From positions 62,001 through 126,000 of the forward strand of contig CAWBNH010000008.1 of the NCBI GenBank assembly GCA_963790085.1: DNA of 64,000 bases, in the 5' to 3' direction. A program made the translations under genes and the position numbers. This document shows, in pieces, positions 17,147 to 26,654 of this stretch (position 1 is the stretch's first letter; the number at the start of each line of letters is the position of its first letter). Under the pieces are notes generated by a model that saw nothing but the letters and a program-made list of their open reading frames with translations, was not told where the DNA came from and did not search any database. The stretch comes from CAXMST01 sp963790085. GTDB lineage: Bacteria > Actinomycetota > Thermoleophilia > Solirubrobacterales > 70-9.

Positions 17147-18763
17147 GTGAACAAGATTCATCTCTACGACACGACTCTCCGCGACGGCATGCAGGGGCAG
17201 GGCATGTCGCTGTCGGCCGCCGAGAAGGTCCGGGTCGTGCACGCCCTCGACGCTCTTGGCCTTCCCCTGATCGAGGCCGGCTTCCCCGATTCCAACCCGA
17301 AGGAGCTTGAGCTGTTCGAGCTGCTGGCCGCCGAGTCGCTGGAGCAGGCGACCATCTGCGCCTTCGGCATGACCCGCCGTCGTGATGTCGCGCCCGAGGA
17401 CGACCCGGGGCTCCGGGTTCTGACCGAGTGCTTCGCCCCGGTGATCACCCTGGTCGGAAAGAGCTGGGGTCTGCATTTGGAGAAGGTGACCCGCGTATCG
17501 CGCGAGGAGAACCGGGCGATGATCGCCGACTCGGTCTCCTACCTGCGGGAGCACGGGAAGCGCGTGATCTACGACGCCGAGCACTTCTTCGACGGTTGGC
17601 GCGACGATCCAGGCTACGCGCTCGAATGCCTGCGAGCGGCGGTCGAGGCCGGTGCCGAGAACGTAACCCTCTGTGACACCAACGGCTCCAGCCTGCCCGA
17701 CCAGATCGCGGTCACCACTCGCGCGGTGGTCGCAGAGATCGGAGCCGACGTCTCGGTCGGGATCCACACCCACAACGATGCCGAATGCGCCGTCGCCAAC
17801 TCGATATCCGCGATCGAGGCCGGAGCGGACCTGGTCCAGGGCACGATGAACGGCTACGGCGAGCGGACCGGCAATGCCAACCTCGTCTCGATCCTGCCCG
17901 CTCTTGAACTCAAGCTCGGATACGAGTGCGTCGGGCGCGAACGGCTCCGCCGGCTGACCGACACGGCGCACCTGCTGGATGAGATCTGCAACCTGCAGCC
18001 CGACCCTGATCAGCCCTACGTCGGTCGCAATGCCTTCGCCCACAAGGGCGGCATGCACGCCGCCGGGGTTCAGGTCGACGCCCGCACCTTCGAGCACCTC
18101 GAGCCGCAGCTGGTCGGCAACAACCGCGATGTGCTCGTCTCCGAGCTCGCGGGCCGGGGCTCGGTGCTGAACCGGGCCCATAGGGCCGGGATCGAGATCG
18201 ACGAGGAGGGTGCGAGCCGCGCGGTCGAATCGATCAAGGAGCGCGAGCACCGCGGCTACTCGTACGAGGCCGCGGGCGCGAGCCTGGAGCTTCTGATCCG
18301 CCGCCAGGCCGGCAGCTATGAGCCCCTGTTCACCCTCGAGAGCTTCCGTGTGGTGACCGAGAAGCGCGCCGACGGGCGGGTCGAGACCGAGGCGACGATC
18401 AAGATCTGGGTCGGTGGCAACCGCTACATCCGGACCGCCGAGGGGCTGGGTCCCGTCAACGCGCTCGACCGGGCGCTCCGTGGCGCGATCCTCGAACAGC
18501 ATCCCGACCTCGCCGAGATCGGCCTGACCAACTTCAAGGTGCGGATCCTCGATGAGAACCGCGGCACCGAGGCCGTCACGCGGGTCCTGCTCGACAGCTC
18601 AGACGGGCATGACACCTGGACAGCGATCGGCGTCTCCGAGAACGTGATCGAGGCCTCCTGGGAGGCGCTCGTGGACTCGATCGAGCACGCCTTCCAGCCG
18701 GGGGCGCGGCGCGGTCCGGCCGTTTCGGCCGACAGCGATGCGACCCCCACCCAGGGTGGCTGA
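17147..18763 (+). CDS. cimA: (R)-citramalate synthase
   Basis: 538 residues. It condenses pyruvate and acetyl-CoA to citramalate, opening the threonine-independent isoleucine route that then uses LeuCD and LeuB. The DRE-TIM motif LYDTTLRDGMQGQG is at the N-terminus. The CimA-type VGKSWGLHLEKVTRVSREEN and DAEHFFDGW, the metal-binding GIHTHNDAECAVANS, and GTMNGYGERTGNAN distinguish it from LeuA. The C-terminal allosteric domain is present. The GTG start is set by GGAAGGATC. It overlaps the DegT gene by 26 bp. Confidence 0.93.
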   Translation: MNKIHLYDTTLRDGMQGQGMSLSAAEKVRVVHALDALGLPLIEAGFPDSNPKELELFELLAAESLEQATICAFGMTRRRDVAPEDDPGLRVLTECFAPVITLVGKSWGLHLEKVTRVSREENRAMIADSVSYLREHGKRVIYDAEHFFDGWRDDPGYALECLRAAVEAGAENVTLCDTNGSSLPDQIAVTTRAVVAEIGADVSVGIHTHNDAECAVANSISAIEAGADLVQGTMNGYGERTGNANLVSILPALELKLGYECVGRERLRRLTDTAHLLDEICNLQPDPDQPYVGRNAFAHKGGMHAAGVQVDARTFEHLEPQLVGNNRDVLVSELAGRGSVLNRAHRAGIEIDEEGASRAVESIKEREHRGYSYEAAGASLELLIRRQAGSYEPLFTLESFRVVTEKRADGRVETEATIKIWVGGNRYIRTAEGLGPVNALDRALRGAILEQHPDLAEIGLTNFKVRILDENRGTEAVTRVLLDSSDGHDTWTAIGVSENVIEASWEALVDSIEHAFQPGARRGPAVSADSDATPTQGG

Positions 18764-19925
18764 GCCCGCCACAGAGGAGCGGATCCCGCTCGCGCGCCCG
18801 GTTGTTGGCGAGCGCGAGGAGGAGCTCGTGCTGGAGGTCCTGCGTTCGGGGCAGCTCTCGCTGGGCCCGATGCTCTCCCGCTTCGAGCGCGCCTTCGAGG
18901 AGCAGCTCGGCGCCCGCGAGGCCGTCGCCGTCTCAAGCGGTACCACCGCCCTCCACCTCGCAGTCCGCGCGCTCGGCTGGGGCGAGGGCGATCAGGTCCT
19001 GACCTCGCCGCTCAGCTTCGTCGCCTCCTCCAACTGCTTGCTGTACGAGCGGGTCGTGCCGCGCTACTGCGACGTCGACCCGGTCACCCTGTGCCTCGAT
19101 CCCGACGCCGCCGCAGCCGCGGCGGATCGGGAGCCGGGGGCCGCCGGGGTCCTCCCGATCCACATCTTCGGCCAGCCGGCCGCGATGCCGGAGATCGAGC
19201 AACTCGCATCCAGTCGCGGGATCGGCGTGCTCGAAGACGCCGCCCAGGCAATCGGCGCCCGCTGCTCCGATGGCGCCCAGGTCGGCGCCCGCGGCAACCC
19301 CGCCGCGTTCGCCTTCTACGCCAACAAGCAGATCACGACCGGGGAGGGGGGAGTGGTGATGCTCGCCGACGCCGAGGCCGCGGATGTCGCCCGCAGCGAG
19401 CGTAACCAGGGCCGGGCGCCGGGCATGAAGGTGATGGATCACTCGCGGATTGGCTTCAACTACCGCCTCAGCGACATCGCGGCCGCGCTCGGGATCGCCC
19501 AGCTCGAGCGCCTCGAAGACCTGATGGCCCAGCGCGCGGCGCTCGCCGCCGGCTACAGCGAGCGGTTCGCCGAGATCGGCGCCGTCGATCCCGCCGATGG
19601 CGACCTCGATCAGCTGCTGTTGCCGACAGCCGACCGTGGCGGGGCGCGGCGCAGCTGGTTCGTCTACATCCTGCGGATGCCGAGCGACGTCGACCGCGAC
19701 GCCGTGATCGACGCTCTCGACCGCGACGGGATCGACGCCCGCCCTTACATCCCTTGCATTCACCTGCACCCGCCCTATCGAGAGCGGTTCGGCCACCGCG
19801 ACGGCGAGTTCCCGGTCGCTGAGGACTTCTCCCGCCGAGCCGTCGCCCTGCCCTTCTTCCCGGGTCTCGGCGAGGAGCGCGTCGAGCGCGTCGTCACCTC
19901 GGTCCGCGCTGCGCTCGGCCGGTAA
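18738..19925 (+). CDS. DegT/DnrJ/EryC1/StrS-family aminotransferase
   Basis: 395 residues. A PLP-dependent sugar-aminotransferase family member with IPLARPVVGEREEELVLEVL at the N-terminus, AVSSGTTALHLAVRALG (phosphate-binding region, about 65), EDAAQAIGA, and the PLP lysine in FYANKQITTGEGG (about 200), followed by GFNYRLSDIAAALG. It probably makes an amino sugar for surface polysaccharide from a nucleotide-keto sugar. It overlaps the end of cimA, so it is coupled to it even though the pathway differs. GTG 18756 is an alternative start. Confidence 0.9.
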   Translation: MRPPPRVAEPATEERIPLARPVVGEREEELVLEVLRSGQLSLGPMLSRFERAFEEQLGAREAVAVSSGTTALHLAVRALGWGEGDQVLTSPLSFVASSNCLLYERVVPRYCDVDPVTLCLDPDAAAAAADREPGAAGVLPIHIFGQPAAMPEIEQLASSRGIGVLEDAAQAIGARCSDGAQVGARGNPAAFAFYANKQITTGEGGVVMLADAEAADVARSERNQGRAPGMKVMDHSRIGFNYRLSDIAAALGIAQLERLEDLMAQRAALAAGYSERFAEIGAVDPADGDLDQLLLPTADRGGARRSWFVYILRMPSDVDRDAVIDALDRDGIDARPYIPCIHLHPPYRERFGHRDGEFPVAEDFSRRAVALPFFPGLGEERVERVVTSVRAALGR

Positions 19926-19958
19926 CCGGCCGGTGATCGGCAGCCGTCGGCCCGGGGC

Positions 19959-20936
19959 CTAGATGCGACCGCCGTCGGCGAGCCAGCGCACGGTGCGCTC
20001 AACACCCTCGCGCCAAGGGGTGGGATCGAACCCGAGCTCGGCCCGCGCCTTCGATGAGTCGGCCCGGGCCTGCCAGAGCATGAAGTGCATCGCGCCCTCG
20101 CCGATCAGGGGCGGGCGGCCGATCAGGTCCGCGACCTTCTCCCCGGCGGTTGCCACACCTCGGGCCAGCCGCTCGGGCATCCTCCAGGGGACCCGGCCGC
20201 GACCGGCGCTCTCGACCGCCGCCTCGCAGAGTTCCTGGAGAGTGGCGAAACCGCCGGCGAGGATGTAGCGCTCGCCTGGACGCCCGGCCTCGAGCGCGGC
20301 GACATGGGCCGCTGCGGCGTCCTCGACGTAGACCAGGCTCAGTCCTCCCGGGGGGATCGCCGGCAGGCGCCCGCGGATCGTGTCGCGAAACATCGAGTCG
20401 AGGCCCTCCGCCGCGTATACGGTAGGCCCGAAGATCCCTGCCGGATTCATGATCACCACATCGATCCCCTGCTCTGCCTCGCCCAGAACCAGCCGTTCGG
20501 CGAGCTGCTTGGAGCGCTCGTATGCGGTCCCCTTCTCGTAGTCGGCGAGCCGGTCCTCGCTCACGGTTCCGCCGCGGGGTGCATCGAAGACGTCGAAGGT
20601 CGAGGTGTGGATGAAGCGCTTCGCTCCCGCCAGCCGTGCGGCGCGGGCGACGTTGAAGGCCCCCTGGGCGTTGACCCGGTTGAAGACGTCAAGCTCCGGT
20701 ACCCACTGCTCGAAGATGCCCATGCAGTTGATCGCGGCCGCACAGCCCTCGGCAGCGTCCTGAAGCGAGAGCGGATCGACCACATCGCCCGGGGCCCGCT
20801 CGACGCCCTCGGGGAGCAAGGAGCGACCGCGCTCGAGGTCACGGACCAGCGCCACCACCTGGTGGTCGGCTTCTACCAGCATCCTGGCCACGGCGTTGCC
20901 GAGCTTGCCCGTGCCTCCGGTGAGCAGGATGCGCAT
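19959..20936 (-). CDS. NAD(P)-dependent epimerase/dehydratase
   Basis: 325 residues, extended SDR. The Rossmann motif is TGGTGKLGNAV at the N-terminus. The catalytic Tyr-x3-Lys is in AYERSKQLAE, preceded by the Ser/Thr in IHTSTFDVFD. It resembles 3-beta-HSD/dihydroflavonol reductase-like NAD-dependent epimerases (GRLPAIPPGGLSLVYVEDAA). The substrate is unknown. ATG 20936 is chosen because homology starts there and TACCCT lies 9 nt upstream on the minus strand; the 24 earlier in-frame residues look non-coding. Confidence 0.87.
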   Translation of the reverse strand: MRILLTGGTGKLGNAVARMLVEADHQVVALVRDLERGRSLLPEGVERAPGDVVDPLSLQDAAEGCAAAINCMGIFEQWVPELDVFNRVNAQGAFNVARAARLAGAKRFIHTSTFDVFDAPRGGTVSEDRLADYEKGTAYERSKQLAERLVLGEAEQGIDVVIMNPAGIFGPTVYAAEGLDSMFRDTIRGRLPAIPPGGLSLVYVEDAAAAHVAALEAGRPGERYILAGGFATLQELCEAAVESAGRGRVPWRMPERLARGVATAGEKVADLIGRPPLIGEGAMHFMLWQARADSSKARAELGFDPTPWREGVERTVRWLADGGRI

Positions 20937-20945
20937 CGCTGCCCC

Positions 20946-20951
20946 AGGGTA
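20946..20951 (-). promoter_or_regulatory. Putative -10 hexamer of the epimerase gene
   Basis: On the minus strand TACCCT ends 9 nt before ATG 20936. It lies back to back with the plus-strand argH promoter 28 bp away. Confidence 0.35.
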
Positions 20952-20978
20952 TCCAGCTTGCGGTCCGTTGCCGCTGCC

Positions 20979-20984
20979 TACACT
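20979..20984 (+). promoter_or_regulatory. Putative -10 hexamer of argH
   Basis: TACACT is 7 nt before ATG 20992; there is no Shine-Dalgarno. Confidence 0.45.
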
Positions 20985-20991
20985 GCCGCGG

Positions 20992-22361
20992 ATGAGCCGA
21001 TTCGACAAGGAGCCCGATCCCGTCTTCTGGGCGCTGAACGCCTCGCTCGGGTTCGACCGCCGGCTGGCGCCCTACGACCTGCGCCAGTCGCGCGCCCACG
21101 CCGTGCGTTGGTCGGGGTCGAGGTTCTCGACGATGCCGAGCTCGAGCAGCTGCTCGAAGGCCTCGACCGGTCGAGGCGGAGCTCGAGGCGGGCAGTTCCC
21201 CTTCGTCGACTCTGACGAGGACATCCACATGGCGATCGAGCGGCGGCTCACCGAGATCGTCGGCCGGGTCGGCGGCAAGATCCACACCGGCCGCTCCCGC
21301 AACGATCAGGTCGCGACCGACCTGGCGCTGTTCGTGGCCGAGCGCGGCGAGGTGGCGATCGAGCTGATCGGAGACGGCTCTGGCCCGGCTGCACGAGCTG
21401 GCGGGTAGGCACCGCGACTGGCGGCTTCCCGGCTACACGCATCTGCAGCGTGCCCAGCCGGTCTACCTCGGGCACCATCTGCTGGCCTGGTTCTGGATGC
21501 TGCATCGCGATCTGGGGAGGTTCAGGGCGGCCGTCGACGCCGCCTCGGTGCTGCCACTCGGCTCAGGCGCGCTGGCCGGGATCAACTGGGAGCTCGATCG
21601 GGACACGGTCGCCGCGGAGCTCGGCTTCGACGGGGATCGCGCCCAATTCGCTGGACGCTGTCGCCAACCGCGACTTCGCGCTCGACTACCTCGCCGCGGC
21701 TTCGGTCTGCGCCACTCACCTCTCACGGATCGGCGCCGAGATCGTGCTCTGGTCGAGCGCGGAGTTCGGCTTCTGCCGTCCGGCGGAGGAGTTCTCCTCC
21801 GGGTCCTCGATCATGCCGCAGAAGATGAATCCCGACGCGGCCGAGCTGTTGCGGGCCAAGGCGCCGCGGGTGGTCGCCGACCAGGCGACGCTGCTCGGCG
21901 TCCAGCACGCGCTGCCGCTCGCCTACAGCAAGGATCTGCAGGAGGACAAGGAGCCGCTGTTCGACGCGGTGGACACGATCGAGCTCTGCCTGCGGGCGCT
22001 TCAGGGAATGCTCGGCGGGATCAGATTCGACCGGGAGCGGATGGCCGCCGCGGCGGGCGATGAGATGGTCGCCGCGACCGACATCGCCGACCTACTGGTT
22101 CGCAGGGGAATGCCGTTCCGCGAGGCCCACGACGTGGTCGGATCGCTGGTCCGTCATGCCCTCGACACCGGGATCAGCCTCTCGGAGATCGAGCCCGATC
22201 GGCTCAGTCGGTTCTCGGAGCTGCTCGATGCCGAGTATTACGAGGTCCTGGCGGAGGGCAACTGGCTCGACTCGAAGCGCTCCCACGGTGGCACCTCCTC
22301 GGAGTCCCTAGCCGCCCAGCTCGAGCAGGCCGCGGCGGCGCTCGCCGCGCTCGACGCGTGA
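20992..22361 (+). pseudogene. argH: Argininosuccinate lyase, interrupted by five single-base frameshifts
   Basis: Homology to ArgH runs the full length but moves between all three frames. It begins FDKEPDPVFWALNASLGFD and continues with GGKIHTGRSRNDQVATDLALF, LPGYTHLQRAQPVYLGHH, the lyase signature GSSIMPQKMNPDAAELLRAK and SKDLQEDKEPLFD. Inferred shifts: -1 near 21101, -1 near 21170, -1 near 21191 (frame restored), +1 near 21371, +1 near 21632; the last frame reads to TGA 22359-22361. All sit at short G or C runs and all catalytic motifs survive. This is either local sequencing/assembly error or a very recent pseudogene. If functional, it would release arginine and fumarate from argininosuccinate. 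Confidence 0.85.
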
Positions 22362-22955
22362 GCCGCCCCCGGCTCGGGCGAGCGGCTCACGCGGTCGTTC
22401 TTCGACCGGGATCCTCTCTGTGGCCCGCGATCTGATCGGCTGCTGGCTGCTCGCCGCAGGGGTCGGCGGACGGATCGTCGAGACGGAGGCATATGCCGCG
22501 AGTGAACCGGCATGCCACGCCTATGTCGGCGTCACCGACCGGACCCGGGTGCTGTTCGGGCCCCCGGGGCATGCCTACGTCTACCTCTCCTACGGCGTCC
22601 ACCAGCTCTTCAATGTCGTCACCGCGCCGGTCGGCGACGGCGCCGCCGTGCTGATCCGCGCGCTCGAGCCACTGGCCGGGCTCGAGCGGATGCGGACTCG
22701 GAGAGGGGGGCGAAGCGACCGCGAGCTCTGCTCGGGGCCCGGTCGCCTGGCCCAAGCGCTCGGCATCGGTCCCCGGCTGAACGGCGCCGACCTGACCACC
22801 GGTGATGTCGCCCTTCATCCCTCTCCCAACGGCCGGGCCGGCCACGAGCCCGTGGCCGGGCCGCGGGTCGGGATCAGCAAGGCAACCGACCTCCCGTGGC
22901 GCTTCTGCGAGGCGGGAGCGCCTGGCTCTCGGCACCAGCGGGTAGGCAGGGGTGA
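22358..22955 (+). pseudogene. DNA-3-methyladenine glycosylase (AAG/MPG type), frameshifted at both ends
   Basis: The uninterrupted core (22420 to about 22916) reads VARDLIGCWLL, RIVETEAYAASEPACHAYVG, GPPGHAYVYLSYGVHQLFNVV and GPGRLAQALGI, the signature of the alkyladenine glycosylase family that excises alkylated purines. The expected N-terminal LTRSFFDRDPL lies in another frame just upstream (22386-22418). The expected C-terminal AWLSAPAGRQG lies in a third frame ending at TGA 22953-22955. A GTG at 22358 overlaps the argH stop and may be the true start. Single-base shifts are needed near 22385, 22418 and 22917. It continues the error-dense stretch seen in argH. The 3' end overlaps the convergent PBP gene. 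Confidence 0.8.
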
Positions 22956-25283
22956 GCCGCGTAGCGCCGGCGAGCCGTTCGGCCCGGCCCCGCCCTCGAC
23001 GGCGCCGCCACCCCCGGCGTTCGGCGCAGCCGGCGCACCCGCAGCCGGTTCGGCCGGCGCCGGCGGCTCTTCCGTCGGCGCGGGGCGCCTCGACCGGCGC
23101 CGGCGCCGGCTCGACCGGCGGGGGCGGTCGTCGTCGTGGTCGTCGTCGTCCTCGGAATCCTCCGGCTGCTCCTTGGCGGCGTCGCGGGCGGCGGCGAGCT
23201 CGTCGTAGGCACTGACGACGTCGTTGAAGATCAGCGCCGGGATCGTGCCGCCGTCGACCGGGGCGCCGCCGAACTCGGTCAGCATCGGGGTCGCCCCGTC
23301 CGCGTAGCCAACCCAGACCGCGACGGTCACAGCCTCGTTCGCGCCGACGAACCAGGCGTCGGCGTTGTTGTCGGTGGTCCCAGTCTTGCCCCAGATGTAG
23401 TCGTCGCCGACCTGAGCCCTGGTGCCGGTGCCCTCGGTTACGACCGTGTGCAGGATCTCGGTCGCCGATCCTGCGACGGCCGGATCGATCACCTGCTTCT
23501 CGACAACCTCGTTCTTGCCGCTCGCGCCGAGGTCGTCCTTGACGGTGTCGCCGTCGGCGACCACCTCCTCGATCGCGACCGGGCCGCGCCCGTTGCCGCG
23601 GCTCGCCATCGTGCCGCTGATCTGGGTGCCGCCGTTGGCCAGGGTCGAGTACGCGTACGCCATCTCGAGCGGCGTCACGCCCCGCTTGAGACCGCCGAGG
23701 ATCATCGCCGGGTTGTCCGGGACCCTGGTCTGGATCCCAAGGTCCTGCGCCATCTCGGCGATCTTCTCGGTGCCGACGTCGAGGCCGAGCTGCGCGTAGA
23801 CCGAGTTGTCCGAGTAGGTCGTGGCGGTCGCGACGCTGGCCGAGCCGAGGTAGCTGTCCTCGTAGTTGTCGACCTTGAACAGCTCGTTCACCTCCTTGAC
23901 CTCGCCGTTCTCCTTCTTCACGGTGTTGACGAACGGCAGCTCCTGGGGCGCCGACTGATAGACCGTGGCGGGGCTGACCCCGTTTGCCAGCGCGGTGACC
24001 AGCGTGAACGGCTTGAACGAGGATCCCGGCTGCCGGAGCCCGTTGGTGGCGAGGTTGAACGGGCTCTGGTTGAAGTTCTCGCCGCCGACCATCGCCCGGA
24101 CCTTCCCGGTGCCGTTCTCGATCACGACCACGGCCGCGGTCGGGCCGAGCCCGCCGACCCTGGACTCGACCGCCGCCTGGGCCGCGTTCTGGAGCTCGAG
24201 GTCGAGCGTCGAGGTGATCTTCAGGCCGCCGCCAAACGCCTCGCCGGCGCCGTACTTGTCGACCACCTGCTGGCGCAGCCAGTCGGTGAAGTAGGGGGCG
24301 GCGGACTCCTCCTTCGGGGGCTCGACCTGACTTGCAGGGGGGATCGAGATCGAGGTCAGCTCCGCGAACTCCTCGTCGGTCGCCTCGAGGCGGCCGAGCT
24401 CGCGCATCTTCGCGAGCACGACGTTGCGACGCTCCAGCGCAGCCTCGGGGTTGGTCTTCGGGTCGTAGGCCGACGGTGAGGAGATGATCCCCGCCAGCAT
24501 CGCGGCCTCCTCGATCCGCAGCTGCGAGGCGCAGCGGTCGCCGGCCTCACCGCAGCCGGGGTGGTTGGCGCCGAAGAAGGTCTTCGCGGCCGCCTCGATT
24601 CCGTAGGCGCCCTCGCCGAAGTAGATGTTGTTCAGGTAGTTGGTCAGGATCTTGTCCTTCGACCACTGGCGCTCCACCTGATAGGCCAGCGCCGACTCGC
24701 GCAGCTTCTGCATCACGGTCCGGTCCTCCTGGGCGGTGAGCGCGTTCTTGACGAACTGCTGGGTGATCGTCGAGCCGCCCTGAACGGCGCTGCCGGCGAG
24801 GATGTCCTCGCGCAGGGCGCGCGCCAGGCCGAGGTAGTCGATCCCGCGGTGCTCGTAGAAGCGCTCGTCCTCGATCGAAACGACCGCGTCCTTGATCGGC
24901 AGGCCGATCTCGTCCGACTCGAGCAGGATCCGGCGCTCGTTGCCGGTCAGGGTCGCGAGCGGCTGCGCCTGCCGGTCGAAGACGACCGAGTTCTCGGCCC
25001 GGTTGTACTGCGCCCGCGCCTCGAGGTCGGGGAGGTCCTGTGCGACCGCCATCAGCACCCCGAACACCCAGCTGACGACCGCGAGCAGACCGAGGCCGGC
25101 GACTAGCAGCGCGACCCGCAGCTTCTTCAGGCGCGGGCGAAGGTCCCGTTTCTCACGGCGCGCCCGTCGCGCGTCCTCCTTGTAGGCGTCCCGCTCGGCC
25201 CTGCGCAGCTCAGCCTGCTGGCGCGCCGTCAGGCCCTCGGCGGCGCCTTCGCCGCTGCCGGTAGGTTCGGTGGGGCTCTTCAT
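22815..25283 (-). CDS. Class A penicillin-binding protein (bifunctional transglycosylase/transpeptidase)
   Basis: 822 residues as read. A basic cytoplasmic N-terminus and one TM helix (VALLVAGLGLLAVVSWVFGV) precede a GT51 domain (EDERFYEHRGIDY, GGSTITQQFVKNAL, NYLNNIYFGEGAYGIEAAA). The transpeptidase domain has SxxK in RQPGSSFKPF, SxN in TYSDNSVYAQ and KTG in WGKTGTTDNNADAWFVG. It polymerises and cross-links peptidoglycan. The C-terminal ~110 residues are a low-complexity tail: Asp-rich, then Arg-rich, then Pro/Ala/Gly. The extreme end overlaps the frameshifted glycosylase gene; if a base is missing near 22917, the true stop would be at about 22874. Confidence 0.93.
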   Translation of the reverse strand: MKSPTEPTGSGEGAAEGLTARQQAELRRAERDAYKEDARRARREKRDLRPRLKKLRVALLVAGLGLLAVVSWVFGVLMAVAQDLPDLEARAQYNRAENSVVFDRQAQPLATLTGNERRILLESDEIGLPIKDAVVSIEDERFYEHRGIDYLGLARALREDILAGSAVQGGSTITQQFVKNALTAQEDRTVMQKLRESALAYQVERQWSKDKILTNYLNNIYFGEGAYGIEAAAKTFFGANHPGCGEAGDRCASQLRIEEAAMLAGIISSPSAYDPKTNPEAALERRNVVLAKMRELGRLEATDEEFAELTSISIPPASQVEPPKEESAAPYFTDWLRQQVVDKYGAGEAFGGGLKITSTLDLELQNAAQAAVESRVGGLGPTAAVVVIENGTGKVRAMVGGENFNQSPFNLATNGLRQPGSSFKPFTLVTALANGVSPATVYQSAPQELPFVNTVKKENGEVKEVNELFKVDNYEDSYLGSASVATATTYSDNSVYAQLGLDVGTEKIAEMAQDLGIQTRVPDNPAMILGGLKRGVTPLEMAYAYSTLANGGTQISGTMASRGNGRGPVAIEEVVADGDTVKDDLGASGKNEVVEKQVIDPAVAGSATEILHTVVTEGTGTRAQVGDDYIWGKTGTTDNNADAWFVGANEAVTVAVWVGYADGATPMLTEFGGAPVDGGTIPALIFNDVVSAYDELAAARDAAKEQPEDSEDDDDHDDDRPRRSSRRRRRSRRPAPTEEPPAPAEPAAGAPAAPNAGGGGAVEGGAGPNGSPALRGSPLPTRWCREPGAPASQKRHGRSVALLIPTRGPATGSWPARPLGEG

Positions 25284-25431
25284 CTCGCTGCGGATTCAGG
25301 GTTCCAGGCCTGGAAGGGGAAGCGCGCGCCCGCTCACGACGCGGCGACGGCTGCTCGTGGGAACGGAACGACGGGGGTGGTGGGTCGAACCTCGGCCCGC
25401 ATTCCGCACCCCTTCAGCCGGCGGCTGAGTC

Positions 25432-25437
25432 TAGCAT
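25432..25437 (+). promoter_or_regulatory. Putative -10 hexamer of tyrS
   Basis: TAGCAT is 7 nt before GTG 25445. No ribosome binding site or T-box leader is present, so the message appears leaderless. Confidence 0.45.
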
Positions 25438-25444
25438 TGGCCCC

Positions 25445-26617
25445 GTGTCCGATTCCGAGGCTCAGGCGCGCCGGCTCGCCTACGGCGCCGTTGACGTGCT
25501 GCCCGCCGGGCAGCTCGAGCGACGCCTGAGCGAGGGGCGGCCCCTGCGCGTCAAGCTCGGAATCGACCCCACCGCGCCCGACATCCACCTCGGGCACGTG
25601 GTCGTGCTCGAGAAGCTCAGGCAGTTTCAGGAGGAGGGCCACACGGTCGTGCTGATCATCGGCGACTACACCGCCCGGGTCGGCGACCCGAGCGGCCTCT
25701 CCAGCGAGCGGCCGGTGCTCAGCCCCGAGGAGATCGAGAGCAACGCCGCGACCTTCACGGCGCAGGCATTCAAGGTGCTCGATCGCGATCGGACCGAGAT
25801 TCGGTTCAACAGCGAGTGGCTCGAGATGCCGAGCGTGGACCTCTTCGATCTGGCGCGCCGCTTCACCGTGGCCAGGCTGCTCGAGCGCGACGACTTCACC
25901 CGGCGGATGGCCGCCGGCGAGCCGATCTCCGCGCTCGAGCTGCTCTACCCGGTGCTGCAGGGCTATGACTCGGTCGCGGTCGAGGCCGATGTCGAGCTCG
26001 GCGGCACCGACCAGAAGTTCAACCTCCTGTTCGGGCGCGACGTCCAGGCTGCCTACGACCGGCCCGCGCAGTCGATCGTGACGATGCCGATCCTGCCCGG
26101 AACCGACGGCAAGCGCAGGATGAGCAAGTCGCTCGGCAACTACATCGGCATCACCGACGAGCCGGCGGAGATGTTCGGCAAGCTGATGAGCGTCCCCGAT
26201 GACGCGATGGCGAGTTACTGGACGTTGCTGCTCGGCGAGGAGCTCGATCCGGGGCGCCACCCGGGCGAGGCGAAGCGCGATCTGGCCCGCCGGCTCGTCG
26301 ACCGCTTCGCCGGCAAGGGCCAGGGGAAGGTGGCCGAGGCGCGGTTCGACGAGGTCCACGTGCGCAGGGAGGTGCCCGAGGACATCCCGGCTGTCGCGCT
26401 CGAGGGCACCTCCGAGACGATCCACCTGCCCGGATTCCTCGCGCAGCACTTCGATATCAGCAGCAGCGAGGCCCGTCGGCTGATCGGCCAGGGCGCGGTC
26501 AGGCTCGATGGGCGAGCGATCGCTGAGGACGGCCTCGAGGTCGAGCGCGCCGTTCTCGCCGGGAGCGTGATTCAGGTCGGCAAGCGGCGCTTTCTCCGGG
26601 TCCTCGCCGCCGACTGA
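25445..26617 (+). CDS. tyrS: Tyrosyl-tRNA synthetase
   Basis: 390 residues, class I aaRS. The HIGH-type motif is IHLGHVVVL (about 42), the tyrosine pocket includes YPVLQGYDSV and LGGTDQKFN, and the KMSKS-type motif is RRMSKSLGN (about 224). A C-terminal S4 RNA-binding domain follows (about 335-390, SEARRLIGQGAVRLDG). It charges tRNA-Tyr in the cytoplasm. It lies directly upstream of the rRNA operon but ends before that promoter. Confidence 0.95.
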   Translation: MSDSEAQARRLAYGAVDVLPAGQLERRLSEGRPLRVKLGIDPTAPDIHLGHVVVLEKLRQFQEEGHTVVLIIGDYTARVGDPSGLSSERPVLSPEEIESNAATFTAQAFKVLDRDRTEIRFNSEWLEMPSVDLFDLARRFTVARLLERDDFTRRMAAGEPISALELLYPVLQGYDSVAVEADVELGGTDQKFNLLFGRDVQAAYDRPAQSIVTMPILPGTDGKRRMSKSLGNYIGITDEPAEMFGKLMSVPDDAMASYWTLLLGEELDPGRHPGEAKRDLARRLVDRFAGKGQGKVAEARFDEVHVRREVPEDIPAVALEGTSETIHLPGFLAQHFDISSSEARRLIGQGAVRLDGRAIAEDGLEVERAVLAGSVIQVGKRRFLRVLAAD

Positions 26618-26625
26618 GCAGGCGC

Positions 26626-26654
26626 TGGACATCGAGCCGCGCGATGCGTATACT
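26626..26654 (+). promoter_or_regulatory. rRNA operon promoter
   Basis: TGGACA (26626-26631), a 17-bp spacer and TATACT (26649-26654). This is the best consensus sigma-A promoter in the window and lies about 300 bp before 16S rRNA. It starts 9 bp after the tyrS stop. Confidence 0.8.

Noticed and set aside
22874..25106. Plus-strand open frames opposite the PBP gene
   Set aside because: Composition typical of antisense shadow; no motif, start signal or conserved domain.
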